A program made the position numbers and the translations under genes. Positions 47,780-57,882 of a DNA stretch of 64,000 nucleotides are shown here, piece after piece. The stretch comes from Pseudooceanicola nitratireducens. GTDB taxonomy: Bacteria > Pseudomonadota > Alphaproteobacteria > Rhodobacterales > Rhodobacteraceae. Position 1 is the first letter of the stretch. Every line of letters begins with the position of its first letter. Location of the stretch: contig NZ_FNZG01000001.1 of assembly GCF_900109195.1 (NCBI RefSeq), forward strand, positions 372,001 to 436,000, read 5' to 3'. The notes below the pieces were generated by a model that was not told the origin of the DNA, did no database searches, and saw only the letters and a list, made by a program, of their open reading frames with translations.

Positions 47780-49075
47780 TCAATAGGCCAGCCGGAAATA
47801 GGGCACCGAAAAGGGATCCTCCATCCCCGTGCCGCAGAACCCCATCTGCATGTTCGACGTGCCCGAGATCACGCCGCCCGAGATGATCGAGGCCCCCTCG
47901 ATCCCGCCGGCATTCGCGGCGAATTGCACGTCCTTCCGCGCGATCACCTTGCCGCCGTAGAATTCCATCGCGGCCGGCACATCCATCCCGCCATAGGTGA
48001 TGATCTGGGCCCCGCCGCCCTCGGCGCAATTGTCATCCTTGCCGATCTGAAGGCCCTCGACTGCGGTGATGCTCTTGATGTCTTCCGACCGGCTGAAGAT
48101 CACCGAATCCTCCAAAACAACGCCATTGCCGAACTTCACCGCGCAATCCGTCACGATGACGACCTTGCTGACGCGGGTGCCCGGCTCGACCGTCAGGCTG
48201 TTGCCCGAGCAGCTGACACGGTGCACGCGCCCCTCGACCAGGGCGCTGCCGTCGATCTTCTTGCCGGTGTAGATCACCGGCACCGCGCTTTCGATATAGC
48301 TGGGTAGAAAGCGGCCGCTGGCCCAATAGAGATCCTCGTGCATCTGTTCCAGCTGGTTCAGCACGCGCAGCCGGTAATAGCCGTTGCGCAGCGCGGCCTT
48401 CAGGCCTTCGTTGGTGGCAAACCCCGACCGCGGCAGGTCGATTTCCGTGCTGTCCGGCATCGAGACCACGGTCCCCGCCTCGAAGGTGTTGTTCGAATTG
48501 ACCGAGACATGGTCGTTCGAATGCACGCAGAAGCCCTTTTCATAGCCGTTGTTCGACTGGATATCGACCACGCCCTCGGCCACGAACCCTTCGCGCAGGC
48601 AATGCGGATCGAAGGTGACAAAGACCGCCTGCGCGGTCAGATCCCACAGCTTGCGATCCATGATGCGGAAGAGATAGGCGGTGACGGGATTGCCCCGCGC
48701 CTCGCTTCTTCCCGGGCGCACCCGCACGGCCTCGAGCGAGCTTTCGTCGACGGTGAAGGTGCGGTTGGCATAGCTCCAATGGCCGAACTGGATGTCGTCG
48801 GCACGCAGCACGGTGCCATAGCTGGACTGCGGCATGGAATAGCTGGCGACTTCGATCGCCTTCAGCTTCGAGGCATCCGCCCCGTTGCGTTCCCGGTAAT
48901 ACAGCGCCGCATGTCCCGCCGCATCCGCCGCCACCTGCAGCTGATTGCGCGCCGCCAGCAGATAGGCGAAGTCGACCGCAAAGGCGCTGACCGCAAGAAT
49001 CCCGGCCAGGAAATACAGCGACAGGACCGTCATGCTGCCCCGGTCTTCCCCCCTGAACCTGGTCAATCTGCGCAT
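47780..49075 (-). CDS. TadG-like Flp pilus-assembly protein
   Basis: A 431-residue protein. The N-terminus has an arginine-rich start and one hydrophobic helix (MTVLSLYFLAGILAVSAFAVDFAYLLAARNQLQVAADAAG), the TadE/TadG-like Tad domain. The rest is extracytoplasmic, with a beta-rich repeat-like body (DIQSNNGYEKGFCVHSNDH; SNNTFEAGTVVSMPD) and several cysteines. TadG-like proteins take part in Flp/Tad pilus assembly or secretion, but no other tad gene is in the window. The TadE-like gene ends 3 bp upstream. Confidence 0.78.
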   Translation of the reverse strand: MRRLTRFRGEDRGSMTVLSLYFLAGILAVSAFAVDFAYLLAARNQLQVAADAAGHAALYYRERNGADASKLKAIEVASYSMPQSSYGTVLRADDIQFGHWSYANRTFTVDESSLEAVRVRPGRSEARGNPVTAYLFRIMDRKLWDLTAQAVFVTFDPHCLREGFVAEGVVDIQSNNGYEKGFCVHSNDHVSVNSNNTFEAGTVVSMPDSTEIDLPRSGFATNEGLKAALRNGYYRLRVLNQLEQMHEDLYWASGRFLPSYIESAVPVIYTGKKIDGSALVEGRVHRVSCSGNSLTVEPGTRVSKVVIVTDCAVKFGNGVVLEDSVIFSRSEDIKSITAVEGLQIGKDDNCAEGGGAQIITYGGMDVPAAMEFYGGKVIARKDVQFAANAGGIEGASIISGGVISGTSNMQMGFCGTGMEDPFSVPYFRLAY

Positions 49076-49078
49076 CGC

Positions 49079-49471
49079 TCAATACTCCATGAAGTGCTGC
49101 GCCGAGATGTCGATCCGCAGGTTCACCAGCGATTCCATGATGTTCGGCATGAAGAGGTTCGACACCTTGTAGGACACGTCCGAGGTGACGACGCCCTTGT
49201 CGATCACCGTGGTCACGCTGGCCTCGGGCGCGATGCCGGCCAGGCGGTCCTTGATGAAGGCCTCGGTCTCGGCCGCGGTCAGCATGTAGCCGGTCGACAG
49301 GATGCGGTTGGCGTTCTGCACGATGCGAAACGCCTGGTTCTTCTCGAACAGGATCAGCGAGACGTTGATGATCATCACCAGCACCCAGACGAACACCGGG
49401 ATCCAGATCAATGTCTCAATGGTGGCCGACCCCTCGTCAGAGGAGCGGAACCTGTGCAGCAGTCTTTTCAT
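49079..49471 (-). CDS. TadE-like Flp pilus-assembly pseudopilin
   Basis: A 130-residue pseudopilin-like protein. The basic start RLLHRFRSSDEGSATIETLIW runs into a hydrophobic helix (IPVFVWVLVMIINVSLILFE). A short periplasmic domain follows, ending FMEY. The E in SATIETL is where the prepilin motif glutamate falls, as in TadE. The start ATG 49471 is chosen because earlier in-frame starts add a non-conserved leader. It pairs with the tadG-like gene. Confidence 0.78.
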   Translation of the reverse strand: MKRLLHRFRSSDEGSATIETLIWIPVFVWVLVMIINVSLILFEKNQAFRIVQNANRILSTGYMLTAAETEAFIKDRLAGIAPEASVTTVIDKGVVTSDVSYKVSNLFMPNIMESLVNLRIDISAQHFMEY

Positions 49472-49723
49472 TTGGTCACCCAATCCAGGTGGTCCCCGCG
49501 TCCCCCCGGAGCGGATTTTTCGAAAATCCCCCCGGTTTTGGGCGGAAACATGGCAATATCTTGATATGTGCGGATCTGACCGGATTTCGGACACTGACGT
49601 GGCAAGTGTTTCAAAAAGCCTAAGAATGGACACGAAGCATCAACAAAACGTTTAGGGTCATTCCGGGGCAGGGGGGCTAGATGCCTGAGTGAAATACGCA
49701 GGTAACAGAAAGGACCTTGCCCG

Positions 49724-50140
49724 ATGACCGCACAGACCCCCGACACCCTCCAGACCACCTGGGCCCCACGTATGCTCTCGGTGCTCCGGATCGTGTCCGC
49801 ATTGATCTTCTTCGCCCATGGCACCCAGAAGATTCTCGGGTTTCCCGCATCCGACATGAACCCCGCCGCCTTCTCTCTGCCCTGGATCGCCGGCATGCTC
49901 GAGCTGTTCGGCGGCGCGCTGCTGATCGTCGGCTTCCAGACCCGCCCGGTGGCCTTCGTGCTTTCGGGGCTGATGGCGGTGGCCTACTGGATGGCCCATG
50001 CCCCCCGCAGCCCCTTCCCGGCGCTGAACGGCGGCGACGCGGCGATCCTTTATTGCTTTGTCTTCCTCTACTTCGTCTTCTCCGGCCCCGGCAGCTGGAG
50101 CGTCGACGCCCTGCTGAAGCGCAAATCCTCCGCGGCCTAA
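49724..50140 (+). CDS. DoxX-family membrane protein
   Basis: A 138-residue protein with four predicted helices: LRIVSALIFFAHGTQKILGFP, WIAGMLELFGGALLIVGF, VLSGLMAVAYWMAH and ILYCFVFLYFVFSGPG. This matches DoxX-like proteins, which are linked to quinone/redox processes in some bacteria. ATG 49724. It is divergent from the tadE-like gene and followed by a strong terminator. Confidence 0.88.
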   Translation: MTAQTPDTLQTTWAPRMLSVLRIVSALIFFAHGTQKILGFPASDMNPAAFSLPWIAGMLELFGGALLIVGFQTRPVAFVLSGLMAVAYWMAHAPRSPFPALNGGDAAILYCFVFLYFVFSGPGSWSVDALLKRKSSAA

Positions 50141-50165
50141 CCTTCGGGCGGCATCTTGAAACGGA

Positions 50166-50191
50166 AAAGGCCGGGCATCTGCCCGGCCTTT
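50166..50191. terminator. Bidirectional terminator between doxX-like gene and parE
   Basis: A 12-bp perfect stem (AAAGGCCGGGCA / TGCCCGGCCTTT) with a 2-nt loop, A tract before it and T-rich sequence after it. The two genes converge here. Confidence 0.9.
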
Positions 50192-50217
50192 GTCTTTCTG
50201 CGGATCCGACACGGGAT

Positions 50218-52176
<1,959 letters not shown>

Positions 52177-52265
52177 TGCGCTGCTCTTGTTCAGATGTTG
52201 GCGCACAGTATGTCAGGCATCGCGGCCAAGCAAAAGCCAAAGCCCGCCCATCCCGCGCAAATCCC

Positions 52266-52301
52266 CCATCATCTTGCCAAAAATACTCCCGCCGGAGGCA
52301 G
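52266..52301 (+). repeat. Dispersed intergenic repeat, candidate copy
   Basis: CATCATCTTGCCAAAAATAC followed by TCCCGCCGGAGGC resembles the segment at 17624-17654 (CATCCTCTTGCTCCAAATAT, then CCCGGGGAG). Both lie just outside genes. I think this is a repeat family common in these genomes, but cannot count copies. Confidence 0.55.
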
Positions 52302-52421
52302 ATCCGCGATCCTGCCCCGCAGGATCGCCCAGAATCGCTTGCGCCGCAGGCGCGCAATTGGATCACGCCCGCGGATTCCGCACTGCTATCAGACCCAAAT
52401 CAGATCCCGCTCAAAGACCGA

Positions 52422-53093
52422 TCAGATCCCCGCCATCCCCCGCTGGATCGGTGCGAACACGGGCCAGAGCTGCCGGAACTCCGCCTCGATGGCATCGGCC
52501 AGATCGCCGTCGGGCAGGGGCATGTCGTGAAACAGCACCATGGATTTGCGCCGCAAAAGATCTCCGCGCGGGTGGTCCTTGTCATAGGGGGCGGGCACCC
52601 GCTTCAGCGCCGGCTCCCATGTCGTGTCGCCGCGCGCCAGCCGCTCCTCGATCGCTGTGGCGATCTCCTCGCCCGCCGCACTGTCCACCACCGCGCGCCA
52701 GGCGGTCAGCGCGGCCCCCTCCAGCCCCATGTAGCCGGCACCGATACGGATCCGGTCGGTCTCGATCCCGAAGAACCAGCCCAGGGGTGCGGCCCCGCCG
52801 TCGGGGGCATACCACAGCATGTGCAGGTGATCCTTGTAAGGCGGCTTTCCCTTGGCGAACCGCAGGTCGCGGTTGATGCGGAACAGCTTGGTCCGGCAGG
52901 GCCCGCCGGTCAGCGCCGCCATCCGGGGGCGCAGCACCTCCAGCAGCTCTTCGGCCGGGCGTTTCAGCCGGGTTTGATAGGTGTCCTTGTGCGCCATGTA
53001 CCAGTCGCGCGTGTTGTTCGCGGCCAGCTGGCGGCAGAAGTCCTGCGCGTCCGCGATCAGCGTGGCAAAGGCCTGATCGGGTGCGGTGCTCAT
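52422..53093 (-). CDS. DUF2461 (TIGR02453) family protein
   Basis: A 223-residue soluble protein. LAANNTRDWYMAHKDTYQ near the start, FRINRDLRFAKGKPPYKDH in the middle and RRKSMVLFHDMPLPDGDL near the end are the conserved blocks of the TIGR02453/DUF2461 family, whose function is unknown. It overlaps the upstream hydrolase gene by 4 bp (ATGA), so they form an operon. ATG 53093. Confidence 0.85.
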   Translation of the reverse strand: MSTAPDQAFATLIADAQDFCRQLAANNTRDWYMAHKDTYQTRLKRPAEELLEVLRPRMAALTGGPCRTKLFRINRDLRFAKGKPPYKDHLHMLWYAPDGGAAPLGWFFGIETDRIRIGAGYMGLEGAALTAWRAVVDSAAGEEIATAIEERLARGDTTWEPALKRVPAPYDKDHPRGDLLRRKSMVLFHDMPLPDGDLADAIEAEFRQLWPVFAPIQRGMAGI

Positions 53094-53968
53094 GCCCCAT
53101 TCTCCAGCCAGTTGCGCAGGATCTGCGCCACCTCATCCGGGCGCTGATGCACCAGCCAGTGGTCCGCGCCCTCGATCTCGACCCGGGTCAGGTCGTCGCA
53201 ATAGGTCTCCAGCCCCTCGGTTGCCTCGGGCAGAAGCGCGGTGTCGCCCAGGCCCCAGACCAGCAGATGCGGCATCCGCACGCGCAGCTTTTCCGGGTCC
53301 ATCGGCGGCACCGCGACCGTTTCACCGGGTTTGGGGATCACCAGTGGCGTGGCGCGATACCAGTTGACCATGCCGCGCAGCCGACCCGGGCGGGACCATT
53401 CCCCGACATAGACATCCCGCCGTTCGGGCGTCATCCAGCTCATGTCCATGTTCTCGGCAAACAGGCCCAGCAGCTTGGCGTAGCCATCGGCCGACAGCCG
53501 CGCCTCGGCGTCGTCGCGCCGCAGGAAGGTCATGTACTGCGAGGCCGCCGTCTGCGTGCCCCCCGCCGCCAGCGCGGTCTGGAAGGGGCCGGGATGCACA
53601 CCGTTCAGGATCACCAGCTTCGACACCAGATCGGGCCGCGCCATCGCCAGCCCATAGGCCATGGCCGCGCCCCAGTCGTGGCCCACCACGACGACCGGCC
53701 CGCCCAGGTGGTCGATCAGGGCCACAATGTCGGGCATCATGGCCGAGACGCGATAGGCCTCTGGCTCGGGCGGGGCGTAGGATTGGCCATAGCCGCGCTG
53801 GTCCGGGGCGACGCAGTGATAGCTGTCCTCCAGCCTCTCGGCCAGGTCCGCCCAGGCCCCGCCGTATTCGGGAAACCCGTGCAACATCAGCAGGGTCGGT
53901 TTGCTGGCATCGCCCCACTCGCGGATGTGGAAGCTTTGGCCGTTCAGGATCAGGTCATGCTGTTTCAT
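53090..53968 (-). CDS. Alpha/beta hydrolase, epoxide hydrolase/haloalkane dehalogenase-like
   Basis: A 292-residue enzyme. HGFPE (30-34) is the oxyanion motif, GHDWG has the nucleophile Asp98, and the C-terminal GADHWLVHQRPDEV has the histidine. Asp rather than Ser as the nucleophile places it with epoxide hydrolases and dehalogenases. The start ATG 53968 is chosen (MKQHDLILNG); an earlier in-frame start is not conserved. Cytoplasmic; the physiological substrate is unknown. Confidence 0.85.
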   Translation of the reverse strand: MKQHDLILNGQSFHIREWGDASKPTLLMLHGFPEYGGAWADLAERLEDSYHCVAPDQRGYGQSYAPPEPEAYRVSAMMPDIVALIDHLGGPVVVVGHDWGAAMAYGLAMARPDLVSKLVILNGVHPGPFQTALAAGGTQTAASQYMTFLRRDDAEARLSADGYAKLLGLFAENMDMSWMTPERRDVYVGEWSRPGRLRGMVNWYRATPLVIPKPGETVAVPPMDPEKLRVRMPHLLVWGLGDTALLPEATEGLETYCDDLTRVEIEGADHWLVHQRPDEVAQILRNWLENGA

Positions 53969-54070
53969 GCCCACACCGTACCGCAGCTTTGACACGTATC
54001 AAGGCGCCAATCGGTTCCCCCGCCTAGACTGCGCCCGAGTGATGACAGCCCAAGACAGGACAGCACGACG

Positions 54071-55057
54071 ATGGAGACCCTGAAGACCCTGCCGCAGGAC
54101 GCGGCCACCACGCAGACACCCGACGCCACCCGGACGGACCCGATCGCATCCGCGCCCAAGGACACTGCCCCCAAGAACTCCGCGCCCGGCACCACCGACA
54201 GCCTGCGCCGCGCCTTCGAGGCCGGGGCCTACCCCTATGACAAGCGCCTGTCGCGCCGCAGCTACGAGGCGCAGAAGGCCCGGATCCAGGCCGAGCTTCT
54301 GAAGGTCCAGCTTTGGGCGCAGGAGACCGGACAGAAGTTCGTCCTGCTGTTCGAGGGGCGCGACGCCGCCGGCAAGGGCGGCACGATCAAGCGCTTTACC
54401 GAACACCTCAACCCGCGCCACGCCCGGGTCGTCGCCCTGAACAAGCCAAGCGAGACCGAGAAGGGCCAGTGGTTCTTCCAGCGCTATGTCGAACATCTGC
54501 CGACCGCCGGGGAAATGGTTCTGTATGACCGGTCCTGGTACAACCGCGCGGGCGTCGAAAGGGTCATGGGTTTCTGTGAGCCGAATGAATACCTGGAATT
54601 CATGCGCCAGACGCCCGAGCTGGAGCGGATGCTGACCCGGTCCGGCATCCGGCTTTACAAATACTGGTTCTCGGTCACCCAGGAGGAACAGCGCAACCGC
54701 TTCAAGTCGCGCGAAACCGATCCGCTGAAGCGCTGGAAACTCTCGCCGATCGACAAGGCCAGCCTGGGCAAATGGGACGACTATACCGAGGCGAAAGAGG
54801 CGATGTTCTTCTACACCGACACCGCCGATGCGCCCTGGACCATCGTCAAGTCCGACGACAAGAAACGCGCCCGGCTGAACTGCATGCTGCATTTCCTGTC
54901 GACGCTGGATTATCCCGGCAAGGACCTGCGGATCGCCCATGCGCCGGACCCCAAGATCGTTTCGACCGCGCATCATGTGATCCACGCCAGCGACCATATC
55001 CTGGGGGCCTCGCTGCATCCCGATCAGCGCCGCAGAGGACCCGCCAGTTGCGAATGA
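54071..55057 (+). CDS. ppk2: Polyphosphate kinase 2
   Basis: A 328-residue kinase that uses polyphosphate to phosphorylate NDPs (or makes polyphosphate). The N-terminal ~45 residues are low-complexity Pro/Thr/Ala. The Walker A loop is EGRDAAGKGGT at 95-105; the lid and Walker B region YDRSWYNRAG at 152-160; the conserved KYWFSVTQEEQRNRF and LSPIDKASLGKWDDYTEAKE follow. ATG 54071. It is a single-domain PPK2; together with ppk1 and ppx the window holds three polyphosphate genes. Confidence 0.95.
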   Translation: METLKTLPQDAATTQTPDATRTDPIASAPKDTAPKNSAPGTTDSLRRAFEAGAYPYDKRLSRRSYEAQKARIQAELLKVQLWAQETGQKFVLLFEGRDAAGKGGTIKRFTEHLNPRHARVVALNKPSETEKGQWFFQRYVEHLPTAGEMVLYDRSWYNRAGVERVMGFCEPNEYLEFMRQTPELERMLTRSGIRLYKYWFSVTQEEQRNRFKSRETDPLKRWKLSPIDKASLGKWDDYTEAKEAMFFYTDTADAPWTIVKSDDKKRARLNCMLHFLSTLDYPGKDLRIAHAPDPKIVSTAHHVIHASDHILGASLHPDQRRRGPASCE

Positions 55058-55112
55058 GACGCATTGTAAGGTGCTGTTATTGCGTTGACTTTTGGATGCC
55101 GCGCCCCCATCT

Positions 55113-55263
55113 CATCCGCATCGGGGAGTAGCGATCGCCCCCTCCCCACACACCGGGGGGCGAAGGCATGTCAACAGGCTCGCACCTCATGTGCGTGGCA
55201 TGTCTGATCCGGTCGGAAGGCCGGATTATGCGAGACCGTGGCACGGGTATCTGCGGGCGGATG
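55113..55263 (+). promoter_or_regulatory. yybP-ykoY-type manganese riboswitch upstream of mntP
   Basis: Conserved blocks of the yybP-ykoY Mn2+ aptamer appear in order: GGGGAGTAGCG (55123-55133), GTCAACAGGCTCG (about 55170-55182) and TGCGAGACCG (about 55230-55239). CATCCGC (55113-55119) can pair with GCGGATG (55257-55263) to close a helix. The mntP start is 37 bp further on. In other bacteria this riboswitch turns on Mn2+ efflux genes when manganese is high. A TTGACT -35-like box lies at 55085-55090. Confidence 0.85.
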
Positions 55264-55299
55264 CCGTCCAGTGCCCGGATCCGCCCCAAGGAAAGCCAC

Positions 55300-55857
55300 A
55301 TGTCCCCTTTGTCCATCGGCGTTCTTGCCGTTTCGATGTCCGTCGACGCCTTTGTCGCCGCCGTGGGGCGGGGCACCGCCGCCCCGCGCCCGACCCTGGC
55401 GACCACCCTGCGCACCGGGCTGATCTTCGGCTCAGTAGAGGCGCTGACCCCGCTGATCGGCTGGTCGGCGGGCATGGCGGCCTCGTCCCATGTGGCGGCG
55501 GTGGACCACTGGATCGCCTTCGTTCTGCTGGCCGGGGTCGGGGTGCATATGGCGCTTCAGGCCTGGACCCGGGCCGAGGATCGCCCGCGCGCCACCACCC
55601 TGTGGTCGACGGCGCTGACGGCCCTGGGCACCTCGATCGACGCCATGGCCGTGGGCGTGTCGCTGGCCATGCTGCAGGTCGACATCCTGCTGATCGCGCT
55701 GGCCATCGGTGCCACCACCATGGTGATGAGCTCGGCCGGGCTGATGCTGGGCCGCTTCATCGGCGCGCGCTTTGGCCGTATCGCGGAAACCCTGGGCGGC
55801 GCGGCGCTGTGTGGCATCGGCACGCTGATCCTGTGGCAGCATCTGACGGCCGGCTAG
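55300..55857 (+). CDS. mntP: Manganese efflux pump MntP
   Basis: A 185-residue six-helix membrane protein that exports Mn2+. Conserved acidic residues sit in helices: D16 (SMSVDAFVA), E47 ([11 protein letters not shown]) and D114 ([10 protein letters not shown]). The two halves are repeats, as in the family. ATG 55300 is the start downstream of the riboswitch; in-frame starts within the leader would delete the aptamer from the UTR and are rejected. The UTR of ~200 nt supports riboswitch control. Confidence 0.93.
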   Translation: MSPLSIGVLAVSMSVDAFVAAVGRGTAAPRPTLATTLRTGLIFGSVEALTPLIGWSAGMAASSHVAAVDHWIAFVLLAGVGVHMALQAWTRAEDRPRATTLWSTALTALGTSIDAMAVGVSLAMLQVDILLIALAIGATTMVMSSAGLMLGRFIGARFGRIAETLGGAALCGIGTLILWQHLTAG

Positions 55858-55957
55858 GGATGCGGGCCGTCAGGTCGGGGTGGCGGGACGCAAGAGGCTA
55901 AGGGCGCGCGGACCCGCAGGCCCGCCCGCTGAATCGCCTGTCATCGCTTCAGGCCGC

Positions 55958-56926
55958 CTAGCGGATTGCGACCGGATTGATGATCATCTGCACCGCGCCG
56001 CGCACCTTGGCGTGGCCCAGCACGAACATGAATTCGGTCACGCCATCGGCGGCCAGTTCCTCGGTCACCATGTTTTCCAGGATATAGATCCCGTGGTGCG
56101 CCAGCAGGATCTGGTGCACCTCGAAGACGCCGACGCCTTCCTCGAACGGCACGGCCTCAAGCCCCCAGGTGTCCGCCCCGATGGCCACGACGCCGATCTC
56201 GGCCAGGTATTCGGCCCCGGATTTGCCCAGCCCCGGCTCGACCGAGCCATAGCGCGCCGCATCGCGTGTCTCTTCCTTCAGAAGATCCAGCCAGCCCGAG
56301 TGGAACAGCACCACGTCGCCTTCGCGGATCTCGACGCCCTGCGCCTCGGCCGCGGCCATGATGTCGTCGCGGGTGTAGGCGGTGCCTTCGGTCACGATGT
56401 CCTGGCCGTAGAACTTTGACATGTTCAGCAGCACGCCGCGCGTCACGATCGGCGGCACCTTTTCGATGCCCAGCTTCTTCATTCCGTCCGCCGCCACGAA
56501 GTCCGACCCGTCGTTGCCGTTGTAATAGACGTGATCTTCGCCGATGTGGCCCAGCCCGTCGATCTGGCTGCCGATGCCCAGCCAGCCCATGAAGATGTCG
56601 TCGTTATAGGTCGTCTTGGTCGGCCCGAGACCCGAGTTGTTCACCTGTCCCGGCTGCAGGATGGCAATCGACATCGAGCGCGGCGCGAAGGCCGGAACCG
56701 TGCTGTCCAAGGTCAGGCCAAGCGAATAGGTCTTGCCCTCGGTCACCAGTCCGGCGGCGGCCTTGGCGCGGTCCGGGGTCAGCAGGTTGGCGGCGCCGAT
56801 CTCATCCTCAGGGCCATATTTCGACTTGGTCCAGGCCATGTCGCCATGGCTTTCGGCCAGCGCGGATCCCGTCATCAGGGCGCAGGATATCAGCCCGGCC
56901 GTGGCCAGGGTTTTCAAGGGTGTCAT
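55958..56926 (-). CDS. Secreted cyclase-family protein (kynurenine formamidase-like fold)
   Basis: A 322-residue protein with a signal peptide (MTPLKTLATAGLISCALMTGSALAE). The cyclase-family metal region reads IGSQIDGLGHIGED (D123, H127), a variant of the usual HxGTHxDxPxH, and VVLFHSGWLDLL and GVVAIGADTWGLE follow. Family members include kynurenine formamidase and isatin hydrolase. The signal peptide makes it a periplasmic enzyme. The first His of the motif appears replaced (by Ser at 120 or nearby), so the reaction is uncertain. Divergent from the DUF1007 gene. Confidence 0.8.
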   Translation of the reverse strand: MTPLKTLATAGLISCALMTGSALAESHGDMAWTKSKYGPEDEIGAANLLTPDRAKAAAGLVTEGKTYSLGLTLDSTVPAFAPRSMSIAILQPGQVNNSGLGPTKTTYNDDIFMGWLGIGSQIDGLGHIGEDHVYYNGNDGSDFVAADGMKKLGIEKVPPIVTRGVLLNMSKFYGQDIVTEGTAYTRDDIMAAAEAQGVEIREGDVVLFHSGWLDLLKEETRDAARYGSVEPGLGKSGAEYLAEIGVVAIGADTWGLEAVPFEEGVGVFEVHQILLAHHGIYILENMVTEELAADGVTEFMFVLGHAKVRGAVQMIINPVAIR

Positions 56927-56964
56927 GGACGTCTCCTCCCGTAGTCGTCACGTTTCGTGCCCCG

Positions 56965-57006
56965 GGGTAAGTTTACCGACCCTCGGGTAACCTGACCTTA
57001 GGGTAA
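56965..57006. promoter_or_regulatory. GGGTAA repeat cluster between divergent genes
   Basis: GGGTAA occurs at 56965-56970, 56985-56990 and 57001-57006, with a TTTACC inverted copy at 56972-56977 forming GTAAGTTTAC. Spacings of 20 and 16 bp suggest an operator array for the cyclase gene or the Ni/Co genes. No regulator is adjacent. Confidence 0.45.
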
Positions 57007-57141
57007 GCAAAATGACCTGTCACGCCGCGCCGCCGTAGCTGCCACGCAGCATGGGCAAAGCCTTGCCAAGCGGGGTCTTGCGGCGGGGTGCAGCCCCTGC
57101 GGACCCTTGCCGGGGCAGGGGGCAAAGGCTACCCATGGGGC

Positions 57142-57882
57142 ATGATCAGATCGCGCCGTTTCACGCCTGTCCTTCGCCGCCGAACCGGCTTTGCCTTCGG
57201 GCTTTGGCCGTGGTTTCGTCCCGGTGCGGGCGTGACGGCCGCGCTGGTGGCGCTGAGCCTAGCCGCGGGGCTGTGGCCCGGCCAGGCCCGGGCGCATCCG
57301 CATGTCTTCGTCGACACCGCCCTGACGGTCGAGCTGGACGCCCAACAGCGCATCACCGCCGTCACCGTCACCTGGGTCTACGACGATTTCTATTCCCTTC
57401 TGGTGCTGCAAGACATGGGCCTGGACGAGGATGCGGACGGCAGCCTGACGCCCGGCGAACTGGCGCAGCTGGACGGTTGGGACATGAAATGGATCGAAGG
57501 CTATGCCGGCGATCTTTACGTCGCCGATGCCACGGGCCGGGACGTGGCGCTGTCGCCGCCGCAGCCCCTGCGCACCGATGTGATGGAAGGCCGTATCGTC
57601 ACGCAGCACCGCCGCGTCCTGCCCGATCCGCTCGCGGTGAGCGGGGCCAGCCTGCGCGCCTATGATCCCGAGTTCTATACCGCCTATGACCTGACCGGAG
57701 GCGTCACCCTGATGGGCGTTGTCGCGGGCTGCACAGCCGGGGTCGCGCGCCCGGACGAAGACAGCGCCTATGCCGAGGCGCAGGCGCTGATGGCGCAATT
57801 CCCCGAAGACGCCGAAGAGGTGCCCCTGATGGGCCATGTCTTTGCCGAGACGGTGACCATCACATGCGCGCCGAAAAGCTGA
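57142..57882 (+). CDS. DUF1007 periplasmic protein, Ni/Co uptake/efflux-associated
   Basis: A 246-residue protein. After a basic start and a hydrophobic signal segment, the mature part begins [17 protein letters not shown], the DUF1007 signature, and continues [19 protein letters not shown] with an EF-like [13 protein letters not shown]. It is coupled to the transporter gene that follows (19-bp overlap); such pairs often carry nickel or cobalt. DUF1007 is thought to serve as a metal-binding or accessory protein. ATG 57142 chosen because it puts the signal peptide first. Confidence 0.85.
   Translation: MIRSRRFTPVLRRRTGFAFGLWPWFRPGAGVTAALVALSLAAGLWPGQARAHPHVFVDTALTVELDAQQRITAVTVTWVYDDFYSLLVLQDMGLDEDADGSLTPGELAQLDGWDMKWIEGYAGDLYVADATGRDVALSPPQPLRTDVMEGRIVTQHRRVLPDPLAVSGASLRAYDPEFYTAYDLTGGVTLMGVVAGCTAGVARPDEDSAYAEAQALMAQFPEDAEEVPLMGHVFAETVTITCAPKS

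Noticed and set aside
57010-57140. Possible cobalamin riboswitch before the DUF1007 gene
   Set aside because: The conserved B12-box and the other aptamer blocks are not found; only GC-rich sequence.
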